Assembly (NCBI GenBank): GCA_002914805.1
Contig: JXTB01000330.1
Span: 397,618 to 461,617 of the forward strand
Direction of reading: 5' to 3'
Origin: Parasponia andersonii
Taxonomy: Eukaryota > Streptophyta > Magnoliopsida > Rosales > Cannabaceae
DNA length: 64,000 nucleotides
A model generated the notes under the pieces. That model made no database searches. It was given only the letters and a program-made list of their open reading frames with translations, and was not told the DNA's origin. Below, piece after piece: positions 50,601-62,600 of this stretch (position 1 is its first letter; the number at the start of each line of letters is the position of its first letter). The position numbers and the translations under genes are program-made.

Positions 50601-53600
50601 ATTTCTATTCATACTGGTGTGCATTTTGTTTGATTTATTTTTCTCATTAGTTAATACAATTCTAGTCTTGTCTCAGCATCACTTTCTTTTTCACCATGCC
50701 TATGACTGTAAAAGACCTTGAAAGCCTTGTTGAAATTGTTGAGAATCGTCAAAATCAACATGATAAAATATTTGATAAAATAGAAAATAGGCCTCAAACT
50801 TTTACCGATACAATTGCTAAATATAACATCATAATGGACAATATGGATGAAGAAATTAGACAAATTAGTCGTAATACTGAAAAACGTTCAGTCTGATCCT
50901 GTTTTTGTGTCGAATGTCTCTCCAAAGTCTAGTTCTCCCACTCATCCTGAAGACACTAAACACCACCCTTTAGGCTTATTATCCACCCCAACTAGTCTCT
51001 TTCACATAGGCACATCTAGTGCTTCTTCTCCGATCGTCAATGCCTATCCTGACACTTACAATGCTCGTAACCCTATTCTTTTGCCTCATCCAACCAATTA
51101 TCCTAGGCACATCGAACCTTAGAATAGACAATCTCAATATCAGCCTCACTATCAAGCACCCAGAAACATGCTGACAATCCAGATAGGAAAGTTAAGTTGG
51201 ATGCTCTAGAGTTTGATGATAGGTTAGACCCCTCTGCCTTTCTACGTTGGTTGGATTAAATAGATGAATACTTCGATTGATATAGCATGACTGAGGCTCA
51301 ATGTATTACAGCTAGGATTAAGCTCGTGGGTGATGCAAAGTACTTTTGGAAAATTGTTGTTCGTGATGTTGACCTTAGACGTCGTCCACCAATTCTAACT
51401 TGGCATGAAATGAGAGATTTTCTTAAGAGTAAATACATATCACCTTACTACGTGAATGAGTTGTTAGGTCAATTTCTTACCCTTTGGCAAAACAACTCCA
51501 CCGTTAGTGCGTATACGTTCAAGTTAAGTCTTTAAGGGTCCAATGTGAGGTTGATGAAGAAGAAAGGGTTCTTATTTCTAGGTTTGTCACCAGACTTGAG
51601 CCCGATCTTAAGCGTGAGGTTAGAGTTCGTCCCCTATATACTTTAGCTAACGCTTATCAGACAGCTTTAGAGTATGAAAGATACCTTAATTCTGTCCCTA
51701 GGCGTGCCACTTTTTAACCCTCTAGTTGAACTAGTACCTATCCTAGATCTAGCTTTAGTTCTCCGATTGCCAATTCTAAGCCACCAATAGGGTCTACAAC
51801 TAGTGCTCCTTCCCCAGCTTCAAATAAGAATACATCACAAGTCCCTTCTAGCTCTCGCCCTTATACGACCCAAATAGAGTGTCACCATTGTCATGCCAAA
51901 GGTCATATAGCTTCTCCTTATCCAAAACGTGCTTTAGTCCTTGACTGTGAGGATGATAATAAACTTTTGGTGATAGATCATTTAGAGCTCGATCATGAGG
52001 AAGATCCTTCTGTGATGTATGAGGACGACTCTCCCAATGATGAGGAATACCTTTCTGTTATGCGGCGCATTGTCTACTCCTAGTGATAGTGATTCATGGA
52101 AACGTACTACTATTTTTCATACTTTTGTTCCACTTAACAAGAAAATGTGTAAGTTAGTCATAGATGGGGGTAGTTTCATGAACATAGTTTTTAAGACTGC
52201 AGTTGATAAATTTGGTCTTAAGACTGAACCACATCCTTGTCCATTTAAGGTTTCTTGGTTAGATAAGACTTCTTTATCTGTTAAAGAGCGTTGCCTCGTT
52301 ATACTTGAGATTGGGTCATATTCTGAGGATATTTATTGTAAGGTTTTACCTATGCAAGTTGGTCATAGGTTGTCCTTGGTTGTATGATAATGATGTGAGA
52401 CATTGTAGTCGTGCCAACACTTATAGATTCAACCATAATAAGACAACCATTCTTTTGCAACCTGCAAAGCCGATAACTCGAGCCCGTCCATTAGCTTTTT
52501 TTTTTTTCTAAATGATACCAAGAAGAAGATCTCTAGTAGTTATTATTAAATATAAATAAAAACAAGGTACAAAAAAGTTACCGAGGGAAAAAATCCAAAG
52601 CACAAAAGAAAACCAACTAAAGAAATAGAGAAGCCCTAGGAGAAGTCATATAATTTTGCCAAGACAAAATTTTTGTCTTAGCCTCCCTACAATGCCTCAG
52701 TAAAAACCTTTCTGCGTAAAACCCAAAGGGAAAAACCACAGAAAAGGAAAAGAGCACATTGAATTACAAAAAGGCACTAACAAAAACGAAAAGAACTGAG
52801 TTCTGCAAGATCCCTGTTAACAAATTTTTGCAAAAAGTAAGGAGCGGTATACCACCAAGTCGGAGCTTGAATACTAGGGGCTCTCGAAGCAATAATATCA
52901 ACAGCTGAATTCCTTTCTCGATAGATATGAGAAACATGAAAATTCATCTTTAAAATCAATCCTAGGCAATGCCTCCATGCAGGTTTTCAACGCCATGGAA
53001 TAAAATCCGAATTAGTCTGGAAGTTCGAAAAATACCACCACAACCTGCTAAACCAGGGCTACCAAAAGCTGCACCATTTGTGTTAACTTTCAACCATCCA
53101 ACTGGAGGAATTCTTCAATAAACTTCGACAATTTTCGGAGCTTTTGGTGGTTGAAGATACTTCAGAATATCAAGCTCCTCCACCGAATTTCTCATGGAGC
53201 CTTTGGCAGTCAAATTAGCCTCAGCAACCGCACGCCAAATAAAAGAAATGGCAGAATGTATAGAAGTAAACTCATTATCAAACAACAATCTGTTAGGAGA
53301 AGACAAAAAAACCAAAAAATAGCCACGATTACTGCCCTCCAAAGTTGTGAAATCTGAGAACTGAAATTGGCTTCCATAGCATCCTTCCAAAGATCAATTA
53401 TTGAGCTATCCAAACGAATTTTCCTACGAAATGCTGAAGAAACAGCACCTCAAAGACTACTTGCAAACTTACAAGTAATAAAAAGATGATCTACATCTTT
53501 CTCGTGACGATAGCAAAAACGACAACAAGAAGACATAGAAAATCTTCTTCGAATCAGATTATGTTCTGTTGGTAACTTATTCTGAAGCAGTCGCCAAAAA

Positions 53601-56600
53601 ATCATTGAACGCGATGGAGGAATAAAACTAGCCTAAAACTTGCTTCCCCATCTATCATTTGATGTTGGACCAGCCAAAAACTTATAAGAATCAGCACAAG
53701 TTACTACCCCTGATGAAAAATATTGCCAAGTCACAGAATCAGGAGAATCACCAATTACAGTTCTACGAATTTCATAAGAAATTAACAGAAATTTGGAGAC
53801 AAATGAAGGTGGAAGAGTCCACTCTGAGTTGGAAACTAGATCTCCAATAACTGTGCCAAAACTAGGTTCCATAGAGTCAACATAACTAATTTGCTCAATT
53901 AAAGGAGTACCAAGCCAATTGTCAGTCCAAAAAGAAACTTTTGAATTTTTACCAACCAACTATATCGATTCTTCAATAATAGACTGAATATGTGCTCTCA
54001 AACCACACCAGATCGATGATTTCCAAAATCTTCGTTGAGAGAATCTATTAGAGAAAAAACGACCTCTAAGGAATTTAAATACAAAAGAATCATCTGTTTA
54101 TTAAACTCTAAGAGAGCTTTAAAAGGGCTGAATTAAGGGTAATTGGATCCCGAAGACCAAGACCCCCGTCTTCTTTAGGCTTACAACACATCCGCCATAA
54201 ACAACTTGGCTTCACTATCTTCGAAGAACCAGACCATAAGAAATTCCCGATAGAAGAAGTCAAATCATTTAAAAGAGTCACTGGCCAACGATAGACTTGG
54301 AAAGAATAGGATAACTTAACCATAACAACCGAGTTGATGAGACTAACTCTCCCAGCCATAGAAAGATTTAAGCCTTTTTAGTATATAAAATTAACATGGA
54401 TCTTATCCAAAATCGGCTGAAAACTAGGCGAATTGCCTTTTTTCATACTCGTTTGAGCTAAAAAACCAGAAATCCTAACAAGAGAGACAGCGCTGCCAAA
54501 AAAGATGGACTTACTAAAATTGACTTGTTGTCCAAACAAACCTTTATATTTACGGAGAGCGTTAAATATTGCTTTAATATTAGTCTTGGAAGTTCGAGCA
54601 AACAACAAAACATCATCTGCAAATAAAAAATAGACCGGAGCCTTTTCATTTCTCGAAGAAGTCATCGGGATAAGACTGCCATTCTCAACCAATGAAGTAA
54701 TAGACCGACTAAAATAATTCCGTAAGAGCAAATAAAAGAGGCGAGAGAGGATCCCCCTGTCAAACACCTCTAGAGCAAGAAAAGTAACCATGCGGAGAAC
54801 CTTAATCCTTGTTTAGCACACCTAAAACACACCGGATACAGATATTGTCTCATAAGAGTTTTGCAAAAGAAAGCATTGAGTCCGGATTTGTATTTGCCCT
54901 CATAGCTACAAATAGCTTCACCATGCCTTCTGAGTCTTTAGATCATCTGCCTGATATCTCCCATCTGTTAGATGAGTTCAAAGATAATTTGCCTGATGAG
55001 TTACCACCTTTAAGGGATATTCAGCATGCCATTAATTTGGTTCATGGTTCCAAGTTGCCCAACCTTCCCCATTATAGGATGAATCCTGTCAGGAGAGCTG
55101 AATGGAATAGACAAATAAAGGATCTTCTGGAGAAAGGTTTTGTTCGCCATAGCCTTAGTCCTTGTGTTGTTCATGCTCTGTTATCCTCTAAGAAAGATGG
55201 ATCTTAGAGAATGTGTGTCAATAGTAGAGCCATTAAGAAAATCACAGTCAAGTATAGATGAGCCAGCTGGTGTCCAATGGTTCTCTAAGATTGATCTGCG
55301 TAGTAGATACCATCAGATTAGGATTCGCCCAGGTGATGAATGGAAAACAACCTTTAAGACACAAGATGGTCTTTATGAATGGTTAGTAATGCCTTTCAGA
55401 ATGTCTAATGCCCCTAGTACTTTTATGAGAGTTATGACACATGTCTTACGTCCTTTTATAGGAAAGTTGCTTATTGTGTACTTTGATGATGTTCTCATTT
55501 ACAATCGTGCTAGGGATGACCATTTAGATCGCCTTCGTAAGGTTTTGATGAATCTTTGTGCTGAAAAACTGTTTGCCAACCTCAAAAAGTGCTCATTTCA
55601 TGCAAAATCAGGTATTGTTCTTAGGTTTCATTGTGTTTGCTCAAGGTATTTCAAATGACCCTGACAAGGTTAAAGCTATTCGAGCGTGGCCAGAACCTAC
55701 TATCTTGACTGAAACCCATAGTTTTCATGGTTTAGTATCATTCTATAGGAGATTCATTAAAGGTTTTAGTATTATTACTGCCCTAATCACCTACTGTTTG
55801 AAGTTAGGTACTTTTAAGTGGACCCTAACTGCAAATAAAGCTTACATTGACATTAAGCAAAAGATGATAGAAGCTCCAGTTCTTAGGCACCCTGACATTT
55901 CCAAGGTATTTAAAGTTGCATGTGATGCTTCCAATGTAGGAATAGGAGGTGTTCTTAGTCAAGATGGTCACTCTGTTGCTTACTTTAGTGAGAAACTCAA
56001 TGCAGCAAAACAACATTATTCCAGTTATGAAAAGGAGTTTTATGCTTTTATCCAATCTCTTCATCATTGGTGTTATTATCTGTTGCCCAAGTAGTTTATC
56101 CTCTATTCTGACCATCAAGCCCTTAGTTACTTTCATTCCCAGAGTAAGTTGAGCTCTAGATATGTTAAGTGGGTTGAGCTTCTTCAGGCTTATACCTTTG
56201 TTCTCAAACCTCATGTCGAGGTACAAAAAAAGGCCGTTGATACTCTTAGTCATGTCGCCACTGTCATTCATTCTATGCATAATATTGTGGTAGGTTTTAA
56301 GCGCCTTAAGGATGAATACTCTCAGTATCCAGATTTTAGAATCATTTATCAAGAGGCTTTGGATAACCCTACTCCTACACAGGTTGATTTTCTTATTAGG
56401 AATGGTTATCTTTTCAAAGCTTTTAAGTTGTGTATTCTTCGTACTTCACTTCGAGATTTCTTAGTATGGGAATTACATGCCGGAGGTTTAGCGGGGAACT
56501 TTGGTAGGGATAAGACCATAGCATTGGTTGAGGATAGATTTTACTGGCCTTCGTTGAAACGAGATGTTGCTCGCATTGTCTCCCAGTGTCGTACTCGTCA

Positions 56601-59600
56601 ATTAGGTAAAGCTAAGAAGCAAATTTCAGGTCTGTACATACCTCTTCCTGTGCCACATACACCTTGGTAAGATCTTAGGTTAGGTAAAGCTAAGAAGCAA
56701 ATTTCAAGTCTGTACACACCTCTTCCTATGCCACATACACCTTGGTAAGATCTTAGCATGGACTTTATTTTAGGTTTGTCCAAAACTACCCGAGGTCATG
56801 ACTGCATTTTTGTTATTGTGGATAGATTTTCTAAGATGGCTCATTTCATCCTTTGCTCTCAAAGTATTGAAGCTTCACATATGGCTAAGTTGTTCTTTAA
56901 AGAGATTATTCGGTTACATGACCTACCCACTATTATAGTGTCTAATAGGGATGTTAAAGTTTATTAGCTACTTTTGGAAAGCTTTGGAAATTGTTTGGGA
57001 CTACATTGAAGTATTCTTCTACTTTTCACCCTCGAACCGATGGTCAAACTAAAGTTATTAATCATAGTTTAGGTGATTTGCTTAGATGCTTGGTGGAAGA
57101 GAAGCCTAGAAATTGAGATCTTATTTTGCCTCATGTTGTGTTTGCTTACAATAGCTCTGTGAATAAGACGACTGGTAAAAGTCCTTTTGAGATTATCCAT
57201 GGTGTTTCCCCACGCCCACTTATTGACCTCATTCCTTTGCGTACTAATTCTCGCTCATCTGATTTTGGCCAATCTTTTGATGAGCATATACATGATTTGC
57301 ACGCTGAGATTAGACGAAAAATTATTTTGAGTAATGATACCTATAAATTAGTTGTTAATGCACATCGTAGGCATAGAGATTTTAATGAAGGTAATTTTGT
57401 GATGGTCCGCATTTGTCTTGAACGTTATCCTAAAAATGATGTTAAAAAGTTACATGCTTGAACAATTAGACCTTACCCTGTTCTTCAAAGGCTTGGATCC
57501 AATGCTTATTTAATTGATTTGACATCGAACATATCTATTAGTTCAGTTTTCAACGTGGCAGACTTGTTTCTTTACTGAGGCACATTTCCTCCTGCTTTGC
57601 CATCTTCTGTTTCTGTAAGCACATCTTCCACATCAGTTCCCTGTGCTCTATCTGTGCCATTGGACCCACCAGATATCATTGTTGAAGTTTTAGATGATGA
57701 ATATGTTACCTCGTCGTCTGTGGTTATCGTCGTTTTCTTATTCGTTGGAAAGATCGTGCTTTGACCGATGATACTTGGCTTACTGAAGAAGAATTTCGTC
57801 GTATTGCTCCTGATTTCTTGGACAATTACTTGCGTGTTACTTCGTCAGAGTTGAGTTCTTTTCAACCGGGGAGAAATAATGGAGATCATATGTTTACTTT
57901 TCATACTTATGTTAGGCGTAAATATAAAAAGCATGTATTTAGCTATTTAATTATTTTATTAGAGTGTTATTTAAATTTTGAGTAACTAGTTTGATATCTC
58001 CTTTTTATGTTTGTTTTCTAAAAGATGTTAGTTTCCTAGTTTTGTCTAAGAGCTTCTCTATAAATAAGCTCTTTTATATTCATTATTTTTCAGACTTGAT
58101 TAATGGTATATAATTATTCAGAAATTCTCTCTCTAATATTCTTCTTCTTTCTCTAAAGTTCTTCCTCTCCTTGAAATTCTTTCAAAATTCCTCTCTTTCT
58201 CTTCTTTCTTTCATCTTTTTCAAATTTTCACCCTTATTCTACATCAATAGGTTTCTTTGCTGTTATTTAATCTGCGGATTTAAGAATTCTTAGGTGTTTT
58301 TGGTGTGCTTGTATGTTTATCTTGTGTGTGTGCTGTGTTCTAACTCCTATTTCTTAGGTTTATAACAATGAATAGTATTAGTTCTTGATTCTAAGTATTG
58401 CTTGAAATTATCCATTTGTATCTTGCATGGTATCTTCCTTACATAAGTCTAGATTTAATTGGCAAATGGAGATTCTATTTTGTTCAATGTAGAAACTGAA
58501 AATTGATGCTCAATTATCCGCTGATTTCCCTTCTTTCCTGTCCTAGAGGGTTAACCAATGTCTTCGAAATGCTTGTCATAGCTCTGATCCCGAGCTATGC
58601 GATTTCATAGATTGTGGACATGGCAGCGATGACTTTTCAAGTGCAAGGCAGAATTGGACAAGTAATCCTAATGCGACTGCTTGCTTGACTCAAGATGGTT
58701 TTTCCTATGGAATCTATATGAATGCTGTGAACCTAACAACAGAAAGAAGTGTGATCACTCGATATATTTTTTCACTCTTCTGGGGGTTCCAGGTATCATT
58801 TTTATTTACATCTTCCATCTCTCCATTTATCTCTCTGTGTTGTTCATCTACTCAATTCACAAAGTATATATTTTTTTTCTATGTTGAGTAGCTTCCCTTA
58901 TCTCTTGTATCATTACTTTCTAAGGGTAGTTCTTAAAGAACATAGAGAATTTTTGATGTTAAATATGAATCAATTCCTTTCTCTTTTGATTAAGCCATCA
59001 CTTTCTGTCTTCTTTATCATCATAAAATGAGGTCGAAATGGATAAAAATGTTGATCCGGGTCAACATATCTACTTTTCATTTTGAACTGGATATTGTACA
59101 GTGCTTATAGCAGCATCCTTACTTTGACAAGATGGCTCCTTAGCTCCTCCCTTTGACTCAAATTTTAGTTCCTTGTGATTGGCTACATTATTATATGGAT
59201 TTTTTTGTTTCTCTGTTTTGGTTGAGGACTTCTTAACCACCTTGTTTCCTCCTTTAATTTTGTATTTTTGAGAGAGAGGGAGTACTGTTTACCATTTAGC
59301 CATGTCATCAACCGTCCACTCTTTCATCTCCGAAACAGTAATGGCATAATATGAATGAAGAACAACAATAGATCAAGAAGTCTGAATAGATGATCAGAAA
59401 TCCTTTGGCATAATATGATTGAGGAAAAACAATAGAGGACAAAGTACAGATAGATGATCAGAAATCCTCTGACAGATCAGAAAGACAGACCTTTTAATCC
59501 ATTATTTTCATGATTCAGAAACAGAAATTGTTGTTGAGTACTGACATGTGTTCACACTAGTCTTTACTCTATTCCGAGAAGTGATTTTAATGTCGAATTG

Positions 59601-62600
59601 AGACAAGAAGATGCAAAGCAAAGAAGATCTCAAGAAATAAATTCAAAGGGAAAGTTAAATATAACTGCCAGACACTATTTAAAAGCTGAATTGTGAATAG
59701 ACACCATTGTAAAGCCAATGTAAGCAGTGTAATAATGACAACAGGAAAATAATCAAGAAACTTGACCAAAACCAATTTTACAAACTAATAATTAGCTGCC
59801 CCAATTGTGTTAGACCAATATCGTGATTCCATTAAAATTTTGTTTACTTTCTAGATAATTATGGTTCTAGATGGGACAATGAAGTGAAAAGTGAAATTTT
59901 AGTATGGTACTGGTGATTCTGAACAATGCAAGAAGACAGAGAAACAGAATGGCACAGTAGTTGACTCCTTGAATCAAAACAGAAGAGGAAGTTTTTGTTA
60001 CTTATCCAAAAGAAGGAAAAAAAAATCCTTTTTTAATCGAGAAAATAGGTTGTCCTGGCTCCAAAATGTCTCTAAAGACCATAGGGAGAAATTTTATGCT
60101 TTTTGGTTGTGGATCTATCATATCCCTTGGATCTTGATCTGTAACTCATCTATCCTCTTTGTATGTGAAGGTCACTAAAATTATTTCAGTTTTATTTATT
60201 ATTTTTTTTTCAGATTAAATTTGAGTGCAATCACAAACCAATCCCTAAATATGTTAATTTGCCATAGAAGTTTATGTTTTAGCTTTCCCACCTGTAAAAG
60301 GATTGGTTTCTTTAATGAGACTGATTGAAAGTAACTGCACCAGATTGATTATATCCTCTACTGACAAAATATTTGTTCGAATATTTTGATGAAGCAAATC
60401 AGTACTCTGGCTGGAAATCAAACTCCTAGCTATTTCGTTTGGGAAGTTATTTTTACAATGGCGATTATTGGACTAGGCCTCTTACTTTTTGCTCTTCTCA
60501 TTGGAAATATGCAGAACTTTCTCCAAGCTCTTGGAAAAAGGTACGAAATACTTGTACATGCAAAAAGACTAGATAACTGGGATATTTTATTGGGTTTGTG
60601 ATGGTTTGTAACAAAAATAGACTTCTAGATGGATCCCTTTTGTAGGAATGTTTTCTTGAAAGAACTCTTTGGTTGCAAATTGAAAAAAAGGTTGGTTAGA
60701 GGAACCATCATTTGCTCAATATTCTAGTTATGCCTTCAACTCTGCAAAGTTAAGCACACTGGAGAGATCTTTTCTTTTTATTTGTGAAGCTTGAAAGTAT
60801 ACACTTTTTGCATAAATGTGCAACCACGCAACTGTTTGGTGAACTTTACTCCATTCCAAATCTTTCTTAAAAGATAATTGTGTGAAACTTCATTTGCTAC
60901 TACTGTAACCCTGAAAATTTTGTCTTTTACAGAGACTTCATTGCTTGTTTCTAATTTCTTTACCGGAAGAAAGCCATTAATTTGGTTAACCTTAGACGAA
61001 GTCATGACGTCTTTATTATCCTCAATTACCCAAGAATCCTGGAAACTCTTTTTCTATCTGTCTGCCCCGTGGTTTCACTTCTTGAAGTTGTAAATCAAGT
61101 GACAAAGAGGAAGAGGAAAGTATTAACTTTTCTACTTTAGGAGACCTTAAAAGTCAAGTAAGGAACTAGGTAGCCAGCAAGTATTTTCTGCAAGAATGGT
61201 AAAGAAACACCTGCCAACTGTATTGCACTTGTGATATTTACAAGCCTATCCCTACAAAAGAGATAAAGCAACAATTTGTGTGTCAAAAATTTGGTAAAAG
61301 AATAAATCAGACTGACTTTTCGAAACGAAAGTCAATACATATTCATAAAAGCCGATAGTTTGGACAAGAATCTTTTTTCAGCTATCCAGTAGAGGTGAAG
61401 TTATTTCCAATTATTCTATTATTACTGTTTAACTGAAATTTGTGCTTGACTATTTGTTTAGAGCCTATATCTCTTTTTTTTTTTTTTTTTCTCTTCTCGA
61501 TTTCATTGGTGCTTCTTACTAAGCATCATCAGCTCAAAGACATAATGTTTCATTTTGTAACTTTGTTAATCAAAAGAGAAGAGACTAAAAAAATGAAGAA
61601 AATAAGGCCTTATAAACTAGATGGTCAAACTATAAAGTTTTTGTCCAAATAGCAAAAGCCTGCTCCTGTCACGAAAGATAGAGCGCGGGTATTGGCTTTA
61701 TGGTTGGAAAATTTAGTTAACCATTTTTGAGTACAATATATCTTTTCTTTCATTCAATTCCCATAATTTTCAAAAAGAATTGTATGCTTAATATTTTCAT
61801 GTTTTTCTGGTGGACCATACAGGAGGCTAGATATGTCACTACGTCGTCGAGATGTCGAGCAGTGGATGAGCCACCGGCGTCTACCAGAAGATCTTAGAAG
61901 GTATTATGTTAAAGTCCTTGTCTTTGCAATCAATTTAATAAGTGCATATTATTGTTTATCTTTAAGCAGAGCAAGTCCGGTGGATGTTGAATCTCTATCA
62001 TGCAAAAGAAAAATATAATTGTCTATCTATATGTTTATGCACTATGCAGACTACGAAATCTTAAATGAACTCCTTGCTGCAGTCCAATTACTTGTTACTT
62101 TGGCAGTTAAACTTTCGTCTTGTGTGTGTTTTGTAATTTTTGGGCTCAAGAATTGTTTTTGTTACTACTACTACTTGATAACGTGGGTCAAATACTAGGA
62201 CACGTTCTTATCTGGGGAAAAAAAAAAAAAGAAATACACTAGGACCATTTTCTTGAGGAATTACTGTTGTCATAAATTCGTAATGTGCCTTAAAATGTAT
62301 GGCCAACCATGTCACATTTGTGTTGCAAAATTTACTAATTGTTTATCTGCAATGTAGGCGAGTACGGCATGCTGAAAGGTACAATTGGGCAGCCACCAGA
62401 GGGGTTAATGAGGAAACGCTTTTAGAGAATTTGCCTGAAGACCTTCAGAGAGATGTAAGACGCCATCTCTTCAAGTTTATCAAGAAGGTCAGCATCGTTA
62501 TAGAACTACTTTCTTCATCTGTACACTCTATCCCATGTATACTAGTTAGGGTGAAAACCTATCTGTTATTCAAAATTCTTCTAGCTTAGGTCTTTTTTTT

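Larger units (their letters stand above)
49414..58246 (+). mobile_element. Ty3/Gypsy chromovirus with both LTRs, in sense in the CNGC intron, carrying a nested LINE
   Basis: The 5' LTR is 49414-49764, the primer-binding region (TTGGTATCACAGCC) starts about 49766, and the 3' LTR is 57877-58246, preceded by a purine tract (GGGGAGAAA). A 5-bp target duplication ATAGG is at 49409-49413 and 58247-58251. Parts in order: gag (50696-51720) with a zinc-knuckle region near 51880, protease (about 52060-52480), reverse transcriptase (54950-55660), RNase H (55880-56100), integrase (56460-57450) and a chromodomain-like end (57720-57850, [10 protein letters not shown]). Without the LINE it is about 6.5 kb. 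Structurally complete ends, but coding is broken in about a dozen places. Confidence 0.9.
48571..58546 (+). other. CNGC coding intron 5, expanded to 9976 bp by retrotransposons
   Basis: About 838 bp of plain intron precede the Gypsy element and about 295 bp follow it, so the pre-insertion intron was about 1.1 kb. An (AT)n run lies at 48627-48652. Confidence 0.9.

Noticed and set aside
56598-56783. Minus-strand open frame with an internal repeat
   Set aside because: Antisense to the integrase region of the Gypsy fossil.
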